NCBI RefSeq assembly: GCF_047663525.1
Contig: NC_092617.1
Location: 4,406,501 to 4,470,500, forward strand
DNA from: Anas platyrhynchos
Taxonomy: Eukaryota; Chordata; Aves; Anseriformes; Anatidae
Length of the DNA stretch: 64,000 bases
Direction of reading: 5' to 3'
Position 1 is the first letter of the stretch, and every line of letters begins with the position of its first letter. The position numbers were made by a program, and so were the translations under genes. This document shows positions 21,002 through 33,084 of the stretch, piece by piece. The notes under the pieces were generated by a model. The model had not been told where the DNA came from, did not search any database, and worked only from the letters and a program-made list of their open reading frames with translations.

Positions 21002-21723
21002 TGCAATAAATGAGTCCCAAATAGGATTGCAATTAAAGTTTACAATTTCTTAAAGGAATAGAGGCAAGCAAACAGCACTGGGTGCGCCAGGAGTCTCCGC
21101 TCCACCAAGACGCACACCTATTACATCAGGTGGCTGTTTTTTATGCTCCTAGGCTAATACATATTCTACACCACTTTTTGGAAAAGGCAGGGTTATTATA
21201 ATTAGTTTCCCGGCATCCGAACCATCCCATGGACGCATGCGTATCAGTCTCCGGTGTTCCCTCTGGGGGGTCGCTCGTACTGAAGGCTCATAGTCTTCCT
21301 TCCAGTCTTTGTCCTTCAATTGTTCTTCATCTTCCCCCCTTCTTCTTATTTGGTCATATCTTAGCTGGATATCAGAGACCCGTGCAGTGCCACATGCAAT
21401 AGTTAGCAGTTATTTTGAAACCCCTTTGTTCTCTTCTCCCAGATATCAGAGACTTGTCCCATGCAAAAGTCAGCAGTTTTTGGAAACTCCTTTGTTCTCT
21501 TATCCCCTAGACCCGAGTCTCAGGGTTTACCCTTCAAACGCTCTATTGACACGAACTGCTAGACAATTCTTTTGCAAGATACAACAACTATATACATTAA
21601 CCACTCTGTTTCACTTAGACGTGTGGTTATCCAAGGGTATGTAAGCCAGAAGGTCACATTCATCATACCATGCAGCCCTAGCATTGTTCCATATCGACAC
21701 GAATCAGATGAACATATTTCACA
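21002..21723 (-). mobile_element. Solo LTR with 4-bp target duplication TACT
   Basis: Plus-strand edges TGCAATAAATGAG and CATATTTCACA. It is flanked by TACT at 20998-21001 and 21724-21727. The LTR reads TGTGAAATATG...TTTATTGCA on the minus strand. A 4-bp duplication fits gammaretrovirus-type integration. The copy in block A' (49298-50023) has the same flanks, so the insertion is older than the block duplication. Confidence 0.88.
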
Positions 21724-22189
21724 TACTCGTGGCATTGGGACAATGTATTCTCCTTTCAACCGTGTGAAAACGCTGGATGGTGTCATAATGCTGTCCTTCA
21801 CATGATATTATGGGCATCGTCCTACCCCACAGACTCCAGGAAGTGCCCTGAGTGAGACATGGAGGTGCTGGGGGTGCAGGATCTCCCCTCCCAGTGGCTG
21901 GGATCAGGCCTTGGCCTTCTGCTTCAGCAAAACAAACCAAGACTTTTCTCAGCACAGTGCCTTTGCCTGTCTGTAATCATGGCCTCTAGTTATCTGCCGT
22001 AACGGTTCCCATGCGAGGCTTTCATAGTAACAGACTAGAATGGCCAACAGAGTGTAGAGTATAGAGCAGTCTAATACTACGGAATAGAGTAGCCAGCAGA
22101 GGTGAGACAGGTACTTTGATATAATGAAAGCCATCAGAAAGCTGATTCCACTTAGATGACTGATATGGGGAGGTCAGGAGTAACCTGGC

Positions 22190-23270
22190 CAGGACAGATG
22201 TGAGATTTGGGGGAGGGAAGAGAAGGGAGGAGGAGCTCAGAAGCTTACCTTTGTAGAGGTACGAGGGTTCCTGTAATGTTGAGGCTGCTGTGACACTGAC
22301 TTCAAACAGTCTTGTAGGGCCTATAAACTATTTTCAACAGTAACAATAATCCCTCAACCTAAACATTACACAAACACCCTGACAGGAATCCACTATTGTA
22401 ATGCAGAAATCAAAGTATCACCTGAAGAAAAACTCAACCCATAGCCCCTTTCCCTTACATTTACTCTCTTGCTCACCCAAATCACTGCCCCTAACACTAA
22501 CATTAAATGGCTCTATTTCATCTTAGACTTCTTGACAGATGTGAACAAAACCCTTAAGCATAATGTGTGCCCATACCCTAACCAGAGACCTGACACCACA
22601 AGCAGAACGCCAAATGCTCCATCTTAAACTTTGTTTAATCAATAACCCAGAAAGGTCAAATCTAGTCCCTAGGAGAGTAGAGAGAGGTCAGCTCTAACTC
22701 AGGATCTCCTGCCCCACAGGAGGAATGTGACTGTGGCAGGGACTGTAAGGTCACTTCTGCCTCTGCAGTGGATAGGGCAGCAGCAGGAATGTGTCATGGA
22801 AAGAGACTGTGAGGTCACTTCTGTCTGTAGGTGGCAGATCACCCTTGACTTCTCCCTGGGATCTGCACTTTTGGGCTGACATCTGGCAGTGGCCCTGATA
22901 GGCCAGCAGAAGGCACCTGCTTGGCATGCTGACTGGGGGATCCCCTCTGCCTCCAGAGCCAGGAGGACCCAGACAGAAAGAAGACCCCAACATGGGTTGT
23001 CCTGTCCCTTCTGCTTGAGTCCATGACTGCACAGCAGCAGGCACAAGGCTTGGCTGTGTGTAGCCAAGAAGCTGCAAGGCCAGCAGCAGGCCCCTGGCTT
23101 GGAAGCTGCTGCTGAGGTGACTTGTGTGTGGTTGGCTGACAGGCCGCAAGGAGCCTGCTGGGTTGGGATGCCTACTTCAGGAGTGGTTTCCACCCTTATG
23201 GAGCTTCCTTTGATAGTAGGAAAGAGCAGGAGAGAATAAGCTGCCACAAAATGCAATGTGGAAGGTTGGC
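22190..23270 (-). repeat. Inverted S-U modules within block A
   Basis: Reverse-oriented S (23250-22690) and U (22690-22270) modules, as in 18390-17960 read backwards. Long open frames on the minus strand (185 and 132 codons) are of low complexity and are shared by several non-gene copies. Confidence 0.75.
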
Positions 23271-24287
23271 ACTAGCCTCTATGAGGAAGAAATGCTGGGA
23301 TGAGAGCAAGGTGGTGAACAGACATGTATGAAAGTGAACTTGTTTATGCTTACATGGGTGTCTGCAAACTTCAAGAAAATAGGGCAAAGTGTGGGACAGC
23401 ACAGGAAAGCTTGCACAGGAGAAGGAAGAGGGTGCTGGCGAGAATGGAAAGCCCCAACAGCCTTGAAGTTTTTGTCCCCTTATGAGGTGATGAGATGTAG
23501 TCATTGCAGTGGGGCCTCCTTCCTTCCTTGCAACCCTTGCAGATGCTGGGAGGTGTCATTCCGGTGTTCTTCTCATGGCATCACACTGCCCAGAACATCC
23601 CACAGATCTCCAGAAAGAACCCTGAGCCAGACATGGGGTACAAGGTCTCCCCTCCAGTAGCTGGTGGCAGGCCTTGAATCTTCTGCTTCATTAAAACTAA
23701 CCAAGACTTTTCTCAGCACAGTGCTTTGCCTGTCTGTAATCACGGCCTCCAATTATCTGCCCTAACAAGGCCCTGGGGAGGCTTCGTTAGTAACAGCCCT
23801 CAGTGGGGCCCATTAATACTCCAAGTCACTTCAGCTTTTGTGCCTCCCGGCTTGACTTGCTCAAGCGGTTACATCACTCTCCTCTCAGTACCTGAGCTTC
23901 ATAGGCTCAGCACCAAAATACACCATGGACCTCATAAAATGAAGAAACTCCTAACATCTCTTGCATAGCTTTCTTAAAGACTTCAAGATTTGTTCAGCTA
24001 ATTGCAGAGCTTGCATGATGTAGTTAAGGAAGAAGATTTCAAAAAGCACCTAATCAAAAACTTTTTGTTTCAAAGTCTGAATTTTGCTGCATTTCAGTTT
24101 TGAGCATCATTCTCCTATTGCTGTTCATCCAGGGTGACTTCTTTGGAGACCTCCATCAGGAGGAAAAGCAGAGTCTGGAGGTCTGACACCTCCACTGCCA
24201 GCAGTGGTCTTTGACCCTGTAACTGCAGCCCAGCCCAGCACATGAAACCCTTTCTAAGACAAGTCAGATGTTGTTTGGGAACAAAAT

Positions 24288-24475
24288 AAATAAATAAAAT
24301 AATAAAATAAAATAAAATAAAATAAAATAATAAAATAAAATAAAATAAAATAAAATAAAATAAAATAAAATAAAATAAAATAAAATAAAATAATAAAATA
24401 AAATAAATTAAAATAAAATAAAATGAAGTAAAATAAAATAAAATTAGATTAAATTAAATAATATAATATTAAAAT
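24288..24475. repeat. (AAATA)n microsatellite
   Basis: Nearly 190 bp of AAATA units with some interruptions. The partner at 52548-52665 is shorter and purer. Confidence 0.95.
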
Positions 24476-24679
24476 TGAAATAACCATTGGAATCTGAGAA
24501 ATTCAGCTTAAATCTTAGTAGACTCCTGGACATCCATGGTGTCTCTTGGGTCGTCTGTGGAAAACTCAGGAAGAAAGATAAAGAAAATATATCTTCATTG
24601 GCTGTAGCTGTACCCATGAGCTTGGCCTCTTTTGGGAAATCATCTCCTTCAAGCCACAGAAACCTAAACTGAGTAATGT

Positions 24680-25260
24680 GAAAAGATGTGCCCAGTCAAT
24701 AGAGTAGGGCAGAGTCCTACTTCCTGTGCTACAGATGCAGAAGGCAAAAAGAATTGCATTGTGCCTGACACTACTCTGGGACGTGTAACCCAGGTCATGC
24801 AACTTTACCTTAGTACTGACAAGTCCATCATGAAACCACGCTACCAAGTTCTACAACTACCCCTTGGCTCTCCAGTCAATGAACCAGCTCATGGATGGCA
24901 ATCAGGGAGTCCCGGTTAGCATGATGCTGCCTCAGGTGCCCCACCATGGTAGCCATTGGCACCTGCTGCTCTTCAACCCTCAGCAAACCCACAACAGAAG
25001 GAGTCTGTGGAAGACCATGTAAGGTAGACAATTTTTTAATGTCCCCAATCCCCAAGGTAGCTATGCCAAAGCTCCACCAGTAGTGCCTCTGTTCTACCTC
25101 TTTATAGCTTGATGGGTTCTACCTCTTTATAGCTTGATGGCATTAGGGTACACTGTGCACCGGTATCCAGTAGAGCCTGACACATTTGTGGGTCTGATGT
25201 GCTAGGCCATTAAACATACACAGTCCAGTAAACTCGATTGTTCAGAAACACCAGGAGAAG
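24680..25260 (-). mobile_element. ERVL-like protease/pol fragment
   Basis: Read on the minus strand from about 25260: VYWTVYV, then a protease active-site region with DTGAQCTLMPSSYKEVEP at about 25175-25125, and further on the pol start (IHELVH). It is broken by stops. A 24-bp tandem duplication ('gttctacctctttatagcttgatg' read on +) lies at about 25094-25141. Confidence 0.82.
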
Positions 25261-26479
25261 CATCGCAAGGGGTGGTTCTGCTGGTGAGGACACGTTTGTG
25301 CCAGCAGGCGGAGTGGGCAGCAGCTGTGCGCTGGCGAGGGGAGGCCAGGAAGCGCATGCCAAGAGCGCTCCTGCCAGCAGAGACAAGGCCGGGGCCGAGG
25401 CCAAGGGGAGAGGCAGGCCCAGGGCAGGGGGCTGCAAGGGCCATGCTGAGCTCCCTGCCCCTGCAGCAGCCGCACTGGCCCTCAGCAGATGTGCTTGGAG
25501 GTGCTGGCGTGCATCAGAGAGCAGGAAGGAGGGCGCTGGAAAGGGCTGGGGCCAGGCAGGTGGCAGAGCCGAGCCCCATGCAGGGGTTGGCTGGGGGTCC
25601 CCTCTGCTGCAGCCAGCACACACAGCGTGGCAGGAGAAGAGCAGGCAGGGCTCGTGGCCATGGGGCATAGCCTGGCCCTGGGCTCTTCCTGAGGTTTCTT
25701 GCAGCTCCTGGCAGGCTGCAGTGAGGGTGCAAATGCCTTGGGCCCCCTTCCTGCTCTGCCCAGGCCAGCAAGGGCCCAGAGCGGCCTCCTCTCCCCTGCC
25801 CCTGCAGCTCTGGGCTCCCTTCATGCAGCCCTGGCTCTGCAGCACCAAGCCCTGCTGGGAGCCCTCCCCTGCATGCTGCCACCACTCCCTGATGCTGCTG
25901 TTACCCTCTGCCGGGCACTGCCCAGCCCAGCCCAGCCCAGCCCAGCCCAGCAGCCCACTCTGGGCTGGCCCCAGAGCAGTTCCCACCGCAGGCTGCTGCA
26001 GGGCTCTGGGCACGGCCACCACAGACCCAGCCCCTCACAAGGCACCGCAGCTGCTGGGACAAAGGTGGCTCTGGGCCTCCCCTGCAGCCCCCACACTGGG
26101 GCCAGCCACGGCTTGGGAAATGGAGGTCCGTGAAGCTGCAGGAGCCCTGCTCTCTTGCCTGGCAGATCCCCAGCACACAGTGCCTGTGCCCCGCAGGGCC
26201 AGCCCCGCTCCCCAGGCCAGCACAAGAGGCCTGGCCCAGCCACAGAGCAGCTCCAGAGTCCTCCCCACGATGCCATTTGCCATCAGACCCAGCAACTGCA
26301 GGAAATGCCCAGGCCAGTCAAGCCCAGTTATTATTTTTTGCTGGGCCATGTGCTTCCAAGAAGTCAGATCCCAGTCCAGCCCTTTGTCCTCCTGTGATCA
26401 CTATGGGACTTTGATCCATCCTGAAGCCCAGAAAAGCAAGAGGGCTGTCCAGGGAGAATCTCCTTGGGTGTATTTCTGA
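25261..26479. repeat. GC-rich module G in block A
   Basis: GC-rich DNA with long open frames on both strands at once (about 413 codons on + and 270 on -). This is expected from base composition and does not favour a gene. It contains a (CCCAG)n run at about 25919-25952 that is shorter in the partner. An inverted relative is at 59040-60100. No protein family is recognised. Confidence 0.6.
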
Positions 26480-26830
26480 CACCAGCTTTAGAAGAAGCGT
26501 ACAGAGATGTGGCGGAGATGCCACTGTAGGAATATCAGGAAAGTCACCAGGGCACACGGGATCTGATAGCTAACCCACGTACAAGAGCACAAGAGAACAA
26601 TGTGGAGACCAAAAGAGAGCAGCAGGGAAAATGCCACATCCTGCTGCTGGCCATGGCCATGGCTCCAGGGAAGCAGCATCCCCGACCCAAAGGCAGCAGA
26701 GAGGCAGAGCCCAGCGGGCAGTGAGGGGCAGCCCCGAGGGCCACCGGGGCTGCTCCTGCATGTGGCAGCTGGGCTCTTGGCCCTCAGCCCCTCCTACATG
26801 CTGGGGCGGCTCCCCCAGCTCCAGAAGAGA
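26480..26830 (-). repeat. D module, downstream of OR3
   Basis: Minus-oriented copy of the element described after OR2 (11770-12100). It lies about 250 bp beyond the OR3 stop. The right edge of block A identity falls inside it, near 26790. Confidence 0.7.
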
Positions 26831-27072
26831 TGGGAAGAGAGGGGAGCTGAGTGAAATAAACTTATGACTTCCTTATTGGGTGTAACTATACAGGAAACTG
26901 CCATGTTTCCTGTAAATGAGTAACAAGTAAATGATTAACAAGTAGGAGGATAAAAAATATATTAGATATATAAGAAAAAATATCTTCTGACTATAATAAT
27001 ACAGACAAATATTAAGAGAAAAAGTCTTCCTTTTTTTGAGGAAATATGGGAATTTTGATTTTATGCATAATA

Positions 27073-28011
27073 TTATATGTGAATATATTGAAGAATTGTG
27101 TATTCTAGCACTGTCCTCACTGAATTCCTTAGTTCCTTGTTCCTTATGCTGTAGATGAGAGGGTTCACTGCTGGAGGTACAACCGAGTAGAGAACTGCCA
27201 TCACCAGGTCCAGGGTAGGGAAGGAGATGGAGGCAGGCTTCAGGTAGGAAAACATGCCAGTGCTCACCATCAGGGAGACAACAGCCATGTGCGGGAGGCA
27301 CGTGGAGAATGCTTTGTGCCGGCCCTGCTCAGAGGATATCCTTAGCACTGCCCTGAAGATGTGAATATAGGAAATAATGAAAATAGAACAACCAAATAAC
27401 ACAGAAATACTAAATACAACTACTCCAGCTCCCCTAAGGTAGACATCTGAGCAGGAGAGCTTGAGGATGTGGGGGATCTCACAGAAGAACTGCTCCACAG
27501 CATTGCCTTGGCAGAGGGGAAGGGAAAATGTATTGGTCGTGTGCAGGACAGCATTGAGAAAGCCACTGCCCCAGGCAGCTGCTGCCATCTGGGCACAAGC
27601 TCTGCTGCCCAGGAGGCTCCCGTAGTGCAGGGGCTTGCAGATGGCAACGTAGCGGTCGTAGGCCATGACGGTGAGAAGGGAATACTCTGCTCCAATGAAG
27701 AAGACTATTAAGAAGACCTGTGCAGCACATCCTTGATAGGAGATGGCCCTGGTGTCCCAGAGGGCATTGGCCATGGCTTTGGGCAGAGTGGTGGAGATGC
27801 AGCCCAGGTCGAGGAGGGCAAGGCTGAAAAGGAAGAAGTACATGGGGGTGTGCAGGCAGTCGTCGCAGGCTACGGCGCTGAGGATGAGGCCGTTGCCCAG
27901 GAGGGCAGCCAGGTAGATGCCCAGGAAGAGCGCGAAGTGCAGGAGCTGCAGCTCCCGTGTGTCTGCGAATGCCAGCAGGAGGAACTCACTCACAGAGCTG
28001 ATGTTGGGCAT
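27073..28011 (-). CDS. OR3: olfactory receptor, OR14-like, intact
   Basis: 312-residue odorant receptor starting MPNISSVSEF (glycosylation site NIS at residue 3). It has TM1 LLGNGLIL, LHTPMYFFLF, MAYDRYVAICKPLHY, the cysteines of the second extracellular loop, SYIHIF at the end of TM5, KAFSTC and PAVNPLIYS. The C-terminal tail is long (RNKELRNSV...YTILQYIHI) and close to OR2. Its upstream T and R modules and downstream D module also match OR2, so OR2 and OR3 look like an inverted duplicate pair. Although flanked downstream by the same block as OR6, its TM3, TM5 and TM6 differ clearly from OR6. No lesions are seen. Confidence 0.95.
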   Translation of the reverse strand: MPNISSVSEFLLLAFADTRELQLLHFALFLGIYLAALLGNGLILSAVACDDCLHTPMYFFLFSLALLDLGCISTTLPKAMANALWDTRAISYQGCAAQVFLIVFFIGAEYSLLTVMAYDRYVAICKPLHYGSLLGSRACAQMAAAAWGSGFLNAVLHTTNTFSLPLCQGNAVEQFFCEIPHILKLSCSDVYLRGAGVVVFSISVLFGCSIFIISYIHIFRAVLRISSEQGRHKAFSTCLPHMAVVSLMVSTGMFSYLKPASISFPTLDLVMAVLYSVVPPAVNPLIYSIRNKELRNSVRTVLEYTILQYIHI

Positions 28012-28035
28012 CTGTTATTTCTGTGAAGTGGTCCT
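28012..28035 (-). other. OR3 5' untranslated leader and splice acceptor
   Basis: On the minus strand TTCTCTTTGTGCAG ends at 28034, 22 nt before the ATG at 28011. This has the same spacing as in OR2 (22 nt), OR4 and OR5 (23 nt) and OR6 (23 or 26 nt). Confidence 0.65.
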
Positions 28036-28959
28036 GCACAAAGAGAAAGAATAGTAGTAATGTACAGCAGACTTATCAGAGGAAAATTCAATGTTTTCGT
28101 TTAAAACCATCAAACAGATTGTCCACTTGCAGGCAGCTATTTTGAAGGTCCTTTTAATGACTTCCAGCTGATACTGAGTCTCTCTGGGAGAAGAGTGTTC
28201 TTCTGTGGGCAATGGAAGAATCAGTCCTGCACTACAGCTCAAGGTAGCAACATGGTAGGAACATGGGGCAGTCTCAGATTCACTTCAGTTCATATCAGAT
28301 TTCCCCAGTTTTGCTCAAAGTTCATCACAGAGCAGACACATGGAGATTTATGTCTTTGTTTATTTGTTTGTTTGATTTGTACTCTTTGTTCAGCTGCTCC
28401 ACCACATCTGAGGAGTCCTAAGGCATAAATCCTGGGCATTCAGCTGCACTCCAAGTGAAACCTTGTAGATCTTCAGAGTCACAGATACTGCATTTTAGAG
28501 CAGAGTGCCCTTCAGAGAGGAGAGGCAGTCAGTCCATCAGTTCTGGTCTCAGCTGCCCTGTGTTGGCCGGTCTTTGAGCTACAGGACAATTCTCCTCCTA
28601 TGTTCCTGGAGTCATAGAATCATAGAACACCCTGACTTGGAAGGGTTGCACAAGGATCATCAGATCCCACCCCTGAATCTGTACATGACCACCCAAAAAT
28701 CAGTCCATATGCATGAGGGGGTTGCCCAAATGTTTGAATTCTGACAGCCCCAGTGCTGTGACCACTTCCCTGTGGTGCCTGTTCCAGTGCCTATAGAACC
28801 TGGACACTTCTGAGTTTTTCTAAAACAGAAATTCTGGGCATTCCCCCTGCACTTGAAGGGAAACTTTGTGTCTGCTCAGAGAAAAAGGGACTGTCCCTAC
28901 AGTGCAGAGTGTCCTTTAGTGAGGACAGACAATCTGTCCATCAGTGCTGGTCTCAGCCA
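28036..28959. other. OR3 upstream / candidate intron
   Basis: No gene is seen. It contains a CR1 fragment (28612-28800). The remainder matches the OR2 upstream interval in part, around 'acagacaatctgtccatcagtgctggtc' at 28925. Confidence 0.6.
28612..28800 (-). mobile_element. CR1 LINE 3' fragment
   Basis: Minus-strand CR1 end ('atagaatcatagaacaccctgacttgg', then 'tgaccacttccctgtggtgcctgttcc'), lying inside the presumed leader intron of OR3. It is absent from the OR2 copy. Confidence 0.88.
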
Positions 28960-29310
28960 CCGTGTGAGTGTTGCAGGAAAGTTATACTCAGACATTGATC
29001 TGAGAAGAACCTGGACACTGCTGAGAGCAGAGGAATCCAGGCACAAACTGCACATCTCCACACCCCTCACCCTGTCCCCATACTCCACGTCCCACAAGCA
29101 CACCGAAGGCTCACTCCATGGGCATGTGAAACCCCCATCCCCAACCAGCCTGGGAACAAGACCAGCAGCAGCACGGCCAGCTGGAGAAGCCAGGAGGAAT
29201 GCCAGCGTGCTGCTGCCAGGGGAGGCAAGGCCAGGGAGAGACAGATGGACACTCAGCAGACCCTCCTGTGCTGCAGCTCTGCCTGCAGACGAGGCAGCTC
29301 CTGCTTGTTG
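28960..29310 (-). promoter_or_regulatory. T module of OR3: candidate 5' exon with donor
   Basis: Minus-oriented match to the OR2 T module. GTGAGC in the gene's direction lies at 29114-29109. The hydrophobic frame reads LLQLAVLLLVLFPGWLG. Confidence 0.5.
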
Positions 29311-29324
29311 CAAATGATCTGTGA

Positions 29325-29719
29325 TCATCTCAAACTGTCAGAGACCTCCCAAAGACAGAGCACTGGGCATTGGAGGGTTTGCAGCTTCTAATGATCAGCT
29401 AGGATAAAACCTGAGAGGACCACAATGATGATGTTGGTGGAGTCTGTGGGCTGAGGTGTGGGAAGGGACTTCATGAAGTTCATTGATGAAATATTGATCC
29501 CTCACTGCAATGCTCTAGCAGTCTCAGTCTGCAGTACAAACCTGACCACTTATTACCATGAAACCAGCCTCCACTCTACTGCAGGTGTCTGCAAGCACAG
29601 GCTACAGAACAAGTCTTGCCTTTCAGGTAGCCCCTGCCTTGATCTTCCTCTTGAAATATACAATCATAAATGCCAATCTCTAAAGCGTTTTCTACTCCTT
29701 TCTGGAGAAACAGAGAGAC
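29325..29719. repeat. Class-I OR upstream spacer of OR3
   Basis: Inverted match of 9311-9659. No gene. Confidence 0.65.
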
Positions 29720-32700
29720 CCAACCTGCCAGATGCTATCAGCCATCGGATGTGCCAGCTGTAGAAGACCCCTCTGGCAACCCCACCTGCACTGCCCTGCT
29801 GCCAGAGCCTCACGGTGCCAAGAGCCTGCAGATGTGTCCTGCCACACGCTGCCCTCTGTTGTTGTGCTCCTCAGTGCCTCCAAGCCCTCTCTCCTTCTCT
29901 CCTCTCTGTGTGCCAGCTGCGGTCAGAGCCCCCAGCCCTGCTGTGCTGTGCAGAGGAGCTGCTCCTGGGCACAGCTGTCTCTCTGCACCAGGGCCCTCTT
30001 GCCAGCAGCTCTCTCTGTCCCACGAGCCCGGCCCAGCTCAGCAGCACAGCACCAGCCCAAGGCACTGCAATCACCCCTCTGGGGGCTTTGCTGATGAGCC
30101 CACGAATCTCAGGCACTCAGAGACAATTGAAGACATCTCTCCAGAAGTCCAAGTCAGAGGCAAGTTTCCTGCAGTGTCCCCCTGAGGGCCAGCACTGACA
30201 CAGCCTCCCTTGGAACTCGTTAGAGCAGAACCCTGGAGGCAGTGAGGACAAGGAGACAAAGGCTGTGTGAAGGTGACACTGATGTGTGGACAAACTGAAT
30301 GTGTGTCACCAAGCACAAGGGCCAGGACTTGACCCCAAGTGCTTCGGAAGGGAGATCCTTTCCTTGACAGGTTGCTCAGGGCTCTTTGTGGGGCAGTAGG
30401 AGATGGGGATGTGCATGGCCAAGTGCAGGAGAATGGTACGACCCCTGCCTGGTTCATGGGTGAGGGCAAGGGGGCAATGAGGCCCTGGTGTTTTAAAGAT
30501 CATCTGTCTCCTGCTAGGTCTCAGTGACAGAGACAGCAGCCATAGCTATGGGCACAAAGACATGGTCCTGTTGGGACTTTCAGCCTTGTCACAACCCTCT
30601 ACCCTGTCTATACATGGCTTTCCTAGGGACTTCGAGACCTCCACATCTTTTCTTTTTGGTTGTAGACCCTTATCTCTGTGGTGTTACAGAAGATCTGAGC
30701 AGTCTGATAACTCAGATCTTGGTGGTCATGCTCCTCGTAAGGCAGCTCTGTAGGAAGCTGGCCTGCTTCCTCGTGAGGAGGCACCACTGCTCGTATGGCA
30801 TCCCTCCTTGTACCCAGGCCCTCCTCCTCCTGGCCACTACTCACTCAACAGGGTCCCAGTCTGCCCTGATTGGTGGGGTTCCTCTTCCTCTGGTACAGGA
30901 CTGGGCTCTTCTCCATGTGAAATTCAAGAGTTTTCTGAAGTCAAAATCCTGCAGTTTCTCAAGGTTCACCCACAGTGATGCTCCATTCTATCAGCTGTTA
31001 ATGTCAGCAGGCAGACAGTTCAACCTTCATGTGACTGTGCTATCTCTGACCAGACATCAGCACAGCAAGAGTTGCAGGGAAACTTGGATAATTCAGGAGT
31101 AACCAGTTGAATGGAATTGCAGCACAATCACAGAAGGGCAGGGGATGGAAGTCTGTCAGGTTCCACATTTGCTGCACTTTCTTCTCATGCATGCTGTCAG
31201 TTTGTCTGGAGCTGTGTCCTGAATGTTATGGGGCTGTGCAGCTCAAAATTAAACAGGCCAAAGCCCATCTGGAGCTCAATCCATCTATTACTGTCAAAGA
31301 CAATAAAAATAAATAAATAAATGAATGAATAAATAAATAAATAAAAATACTTTAAATGAAGGAAGATTAGGGAGAATCATAATGCTTTATTGGAATTTGG
31401 GGGAAAAATCCTGGTGACAAGGGATGAGACACTTAACGTCTTCTTTGCCTCTGTCACTAGCAGCAAGACCAGTTGTTCCCCTGGATATTTCCTCCTCCTC
31501 ATGGCCGGTGCCAACCTTCCATTGCACACTTTGTGGCATTTTTTTCTCTCCTGCTCTTTCCTACTACCAAAGAAAACTCCATCAGGGTGGAAACCACTCC
31601 TGAGTAGACATCCCAACCCAGCAGGCTCCTTGCGGCCTCTCAGCTAAGCAGACACAAGTCACCTGAGCAGCATCTTCCAAGCCATGGGCCTGCTGCTAGC
31701 CTTGCAGCTTCTTGGCTAGACACAGCCAAGCCTTGTGCCTGCTGCTGCTGCCCAGTCATGGACTCAAGCAGAAGGGACAGGACAACCCATCTGGGGGCCT
31801 TCTTTCTGCCTGGGTCCTCCTGGGTCTGGAGGCAGAGGGGATCCCCCAGTCAGCATGCCAAGCAGGTGCCTTCTGCTGGCCTAGCAGGGCCACTGCCAGA
31901 TGTCAGCCCAAAAGTGCAGGTCCCAGGGAGAAGTCAAGGGTGACCTGCCACCTCCAGACACAAGTGACCTCACAGTCCCTTTCCGTGACATGTTCCTGCT
32001 GCTTCCCTATCAAGTGCAGAGACAGAAGTGACCTCACAGTCCCGGCCACAGTCACATTCCTCCTGCTGGGCCATGAGATCCTGAGGGAGAGCTGAGCTTT
32101 CTCTAGCCCCTTCGGTATCTCTTTTTCACTTTCTGGGTTAGAGATTAAGCTAAGTTTTAGTAGGAGTTTTTGGTGTTCTTCTTGTGCTGTCAGGTCTGTG
32201 GTTAAGGTATGGACAAGCTCTGTGGTTTACGGGTGTTTTTTGTCTGTCAGGAGTCTAGGATTAAATAAGGCATTTTAATGTATGTGTTAAGTGAAACGAT
32301 TACAGTTATCAATGTGGGTAGTTAGGGTCTGGCGGCCGGAAGATGTCGTGCTGTACGGAAAGGTGGAGCCCCTCCCTTGATGGACAGTAGCGTGTGGCCT
32401 GTGATGTAAGCAAGCGGAAGTGACGCTATGGGCCTCGGGTATATAAGCCCATGTGACTCGACAATAAACGCCATTTGCCATCCACCACATTGGTGTCTGT
32501 GAGCTGATGGACCGAGCGGCCTGGGGTTGGTCGCCGTGCCGTTCCTGAACCAGGTCGCCACTGCCCCCTGAAGGCAACATATCAAGAGAGAAAATTGATT
32601 TCTTTCAGTTTGTTATAGTAGCATTTAGGTTTATTTAGCGTTAAAATTACTGGCTCAAGTAAGGTAAGGGCCATATATGACTGTTTAAAGTCAGTCTTAC

Positions 32701-33060
32701 TGCACTACCGGCATTGCATGAATGCTCTTACCTCTATGAAATCATTAATTTCTGCTGGCCATGCTCCTCTTCCCACCCCAAAATCTCACATGCCTCTTGT
32801 TCAGGCTGCTCCTGACCTCCCTATATCTTATTGGGATCAGCTTTCTGATGGCATTTAACATCTAAGTGTCTCTGTCTCACCTCTGTTGGCTCCTCCATTC
32901 TGAGAAGGAAGTAGCATTGTAGTCAGGAGAGAAAAAGACACAAAAATCTGTAAACGCATCCTGCACAATGTGCCCATCAGCTCTGCACCTCCACAAAATC
33001 ACAGTTCCTACTTACAAGTTTTGTTTCCCAAGTGGTTTCTGTGGATCCAAGGTTACTTTT
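29720..33060 (+). repeat. R-mid-S-U cassette copy 3, with LTR insertion
   Basis: R 29720-30330, mid 30330-31640, S 31640-32100 and U 32100-33060, collinear with copy 2. An (AATA)n tract lies at about 31305-31345, and a 267-bp LTR interrupts U at 32313. Open frames (for example 30524-31102) are not kept in the sister copies. Confidence 0.75.
32313..32579 (+). mobile_element. Compact 267-bp solo LTR with 6-bp target duplication TATCAA
   Basis: Edges TGTGGGTAG...GGCAACA. It is flanked by TATCAA at 32307-32312 and 32580-32585. TATATAA is at 32440-32446 and AATAAA at 32463-32468, so U3, R and U5 are all present in + orientation. A 6-bp duplication fits alpha/betaretrovirus-type (ERVK-like) integration. 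The empty site is preserved in cassette copy 2 at about 18596-18605, proving that the insertion came after the two cassettes split. Confidence 0.95.
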
Positions 33061-33084
33061 CCCAGGCCCTCTCACATGTTTCAG

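Larger units (their letters stand above)
20031..26790. repeat. Segmental duplication block A (partner 48327-55017)
   Basis: About 6.76 kb that aligns almost base for base with 48327-55017. The offset drifts only from 28296 to about 28226 through small indels, mainly in microsatellites and a CCCAG repeat at about 25919. Content in order: CR1 remnant, an LTR, inverted U and S modules, an AAATA microsatellite, ERVL-like protease/pol fragment, GC-rich module G and the D module. The identity ends just before the receptor genes OR3 and OR6. Confidence 0.93.

Noticed and set aside
22699..23256. 185-codon minus frame in the S module, with versions at 50993-51634 and 31712-32095
   Set aside because: Frames begin and end differently in each copy, with indels that are not multiples of three; low-complexity composition.
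25210..26479. Long open frames on both strands (413 codons +, 270 codons -) and their partners at 53446-54705
   Set aside because: Both strands are open over the same GC-rich DNA, frame extents change with CCCAG repeat length between the two copies, and no protein family is recognisable.
29670..30185. 171-codon frame in the R module
   Set aside because: The same sequence has different frames and stops in the other R copies; no recognisable domain.
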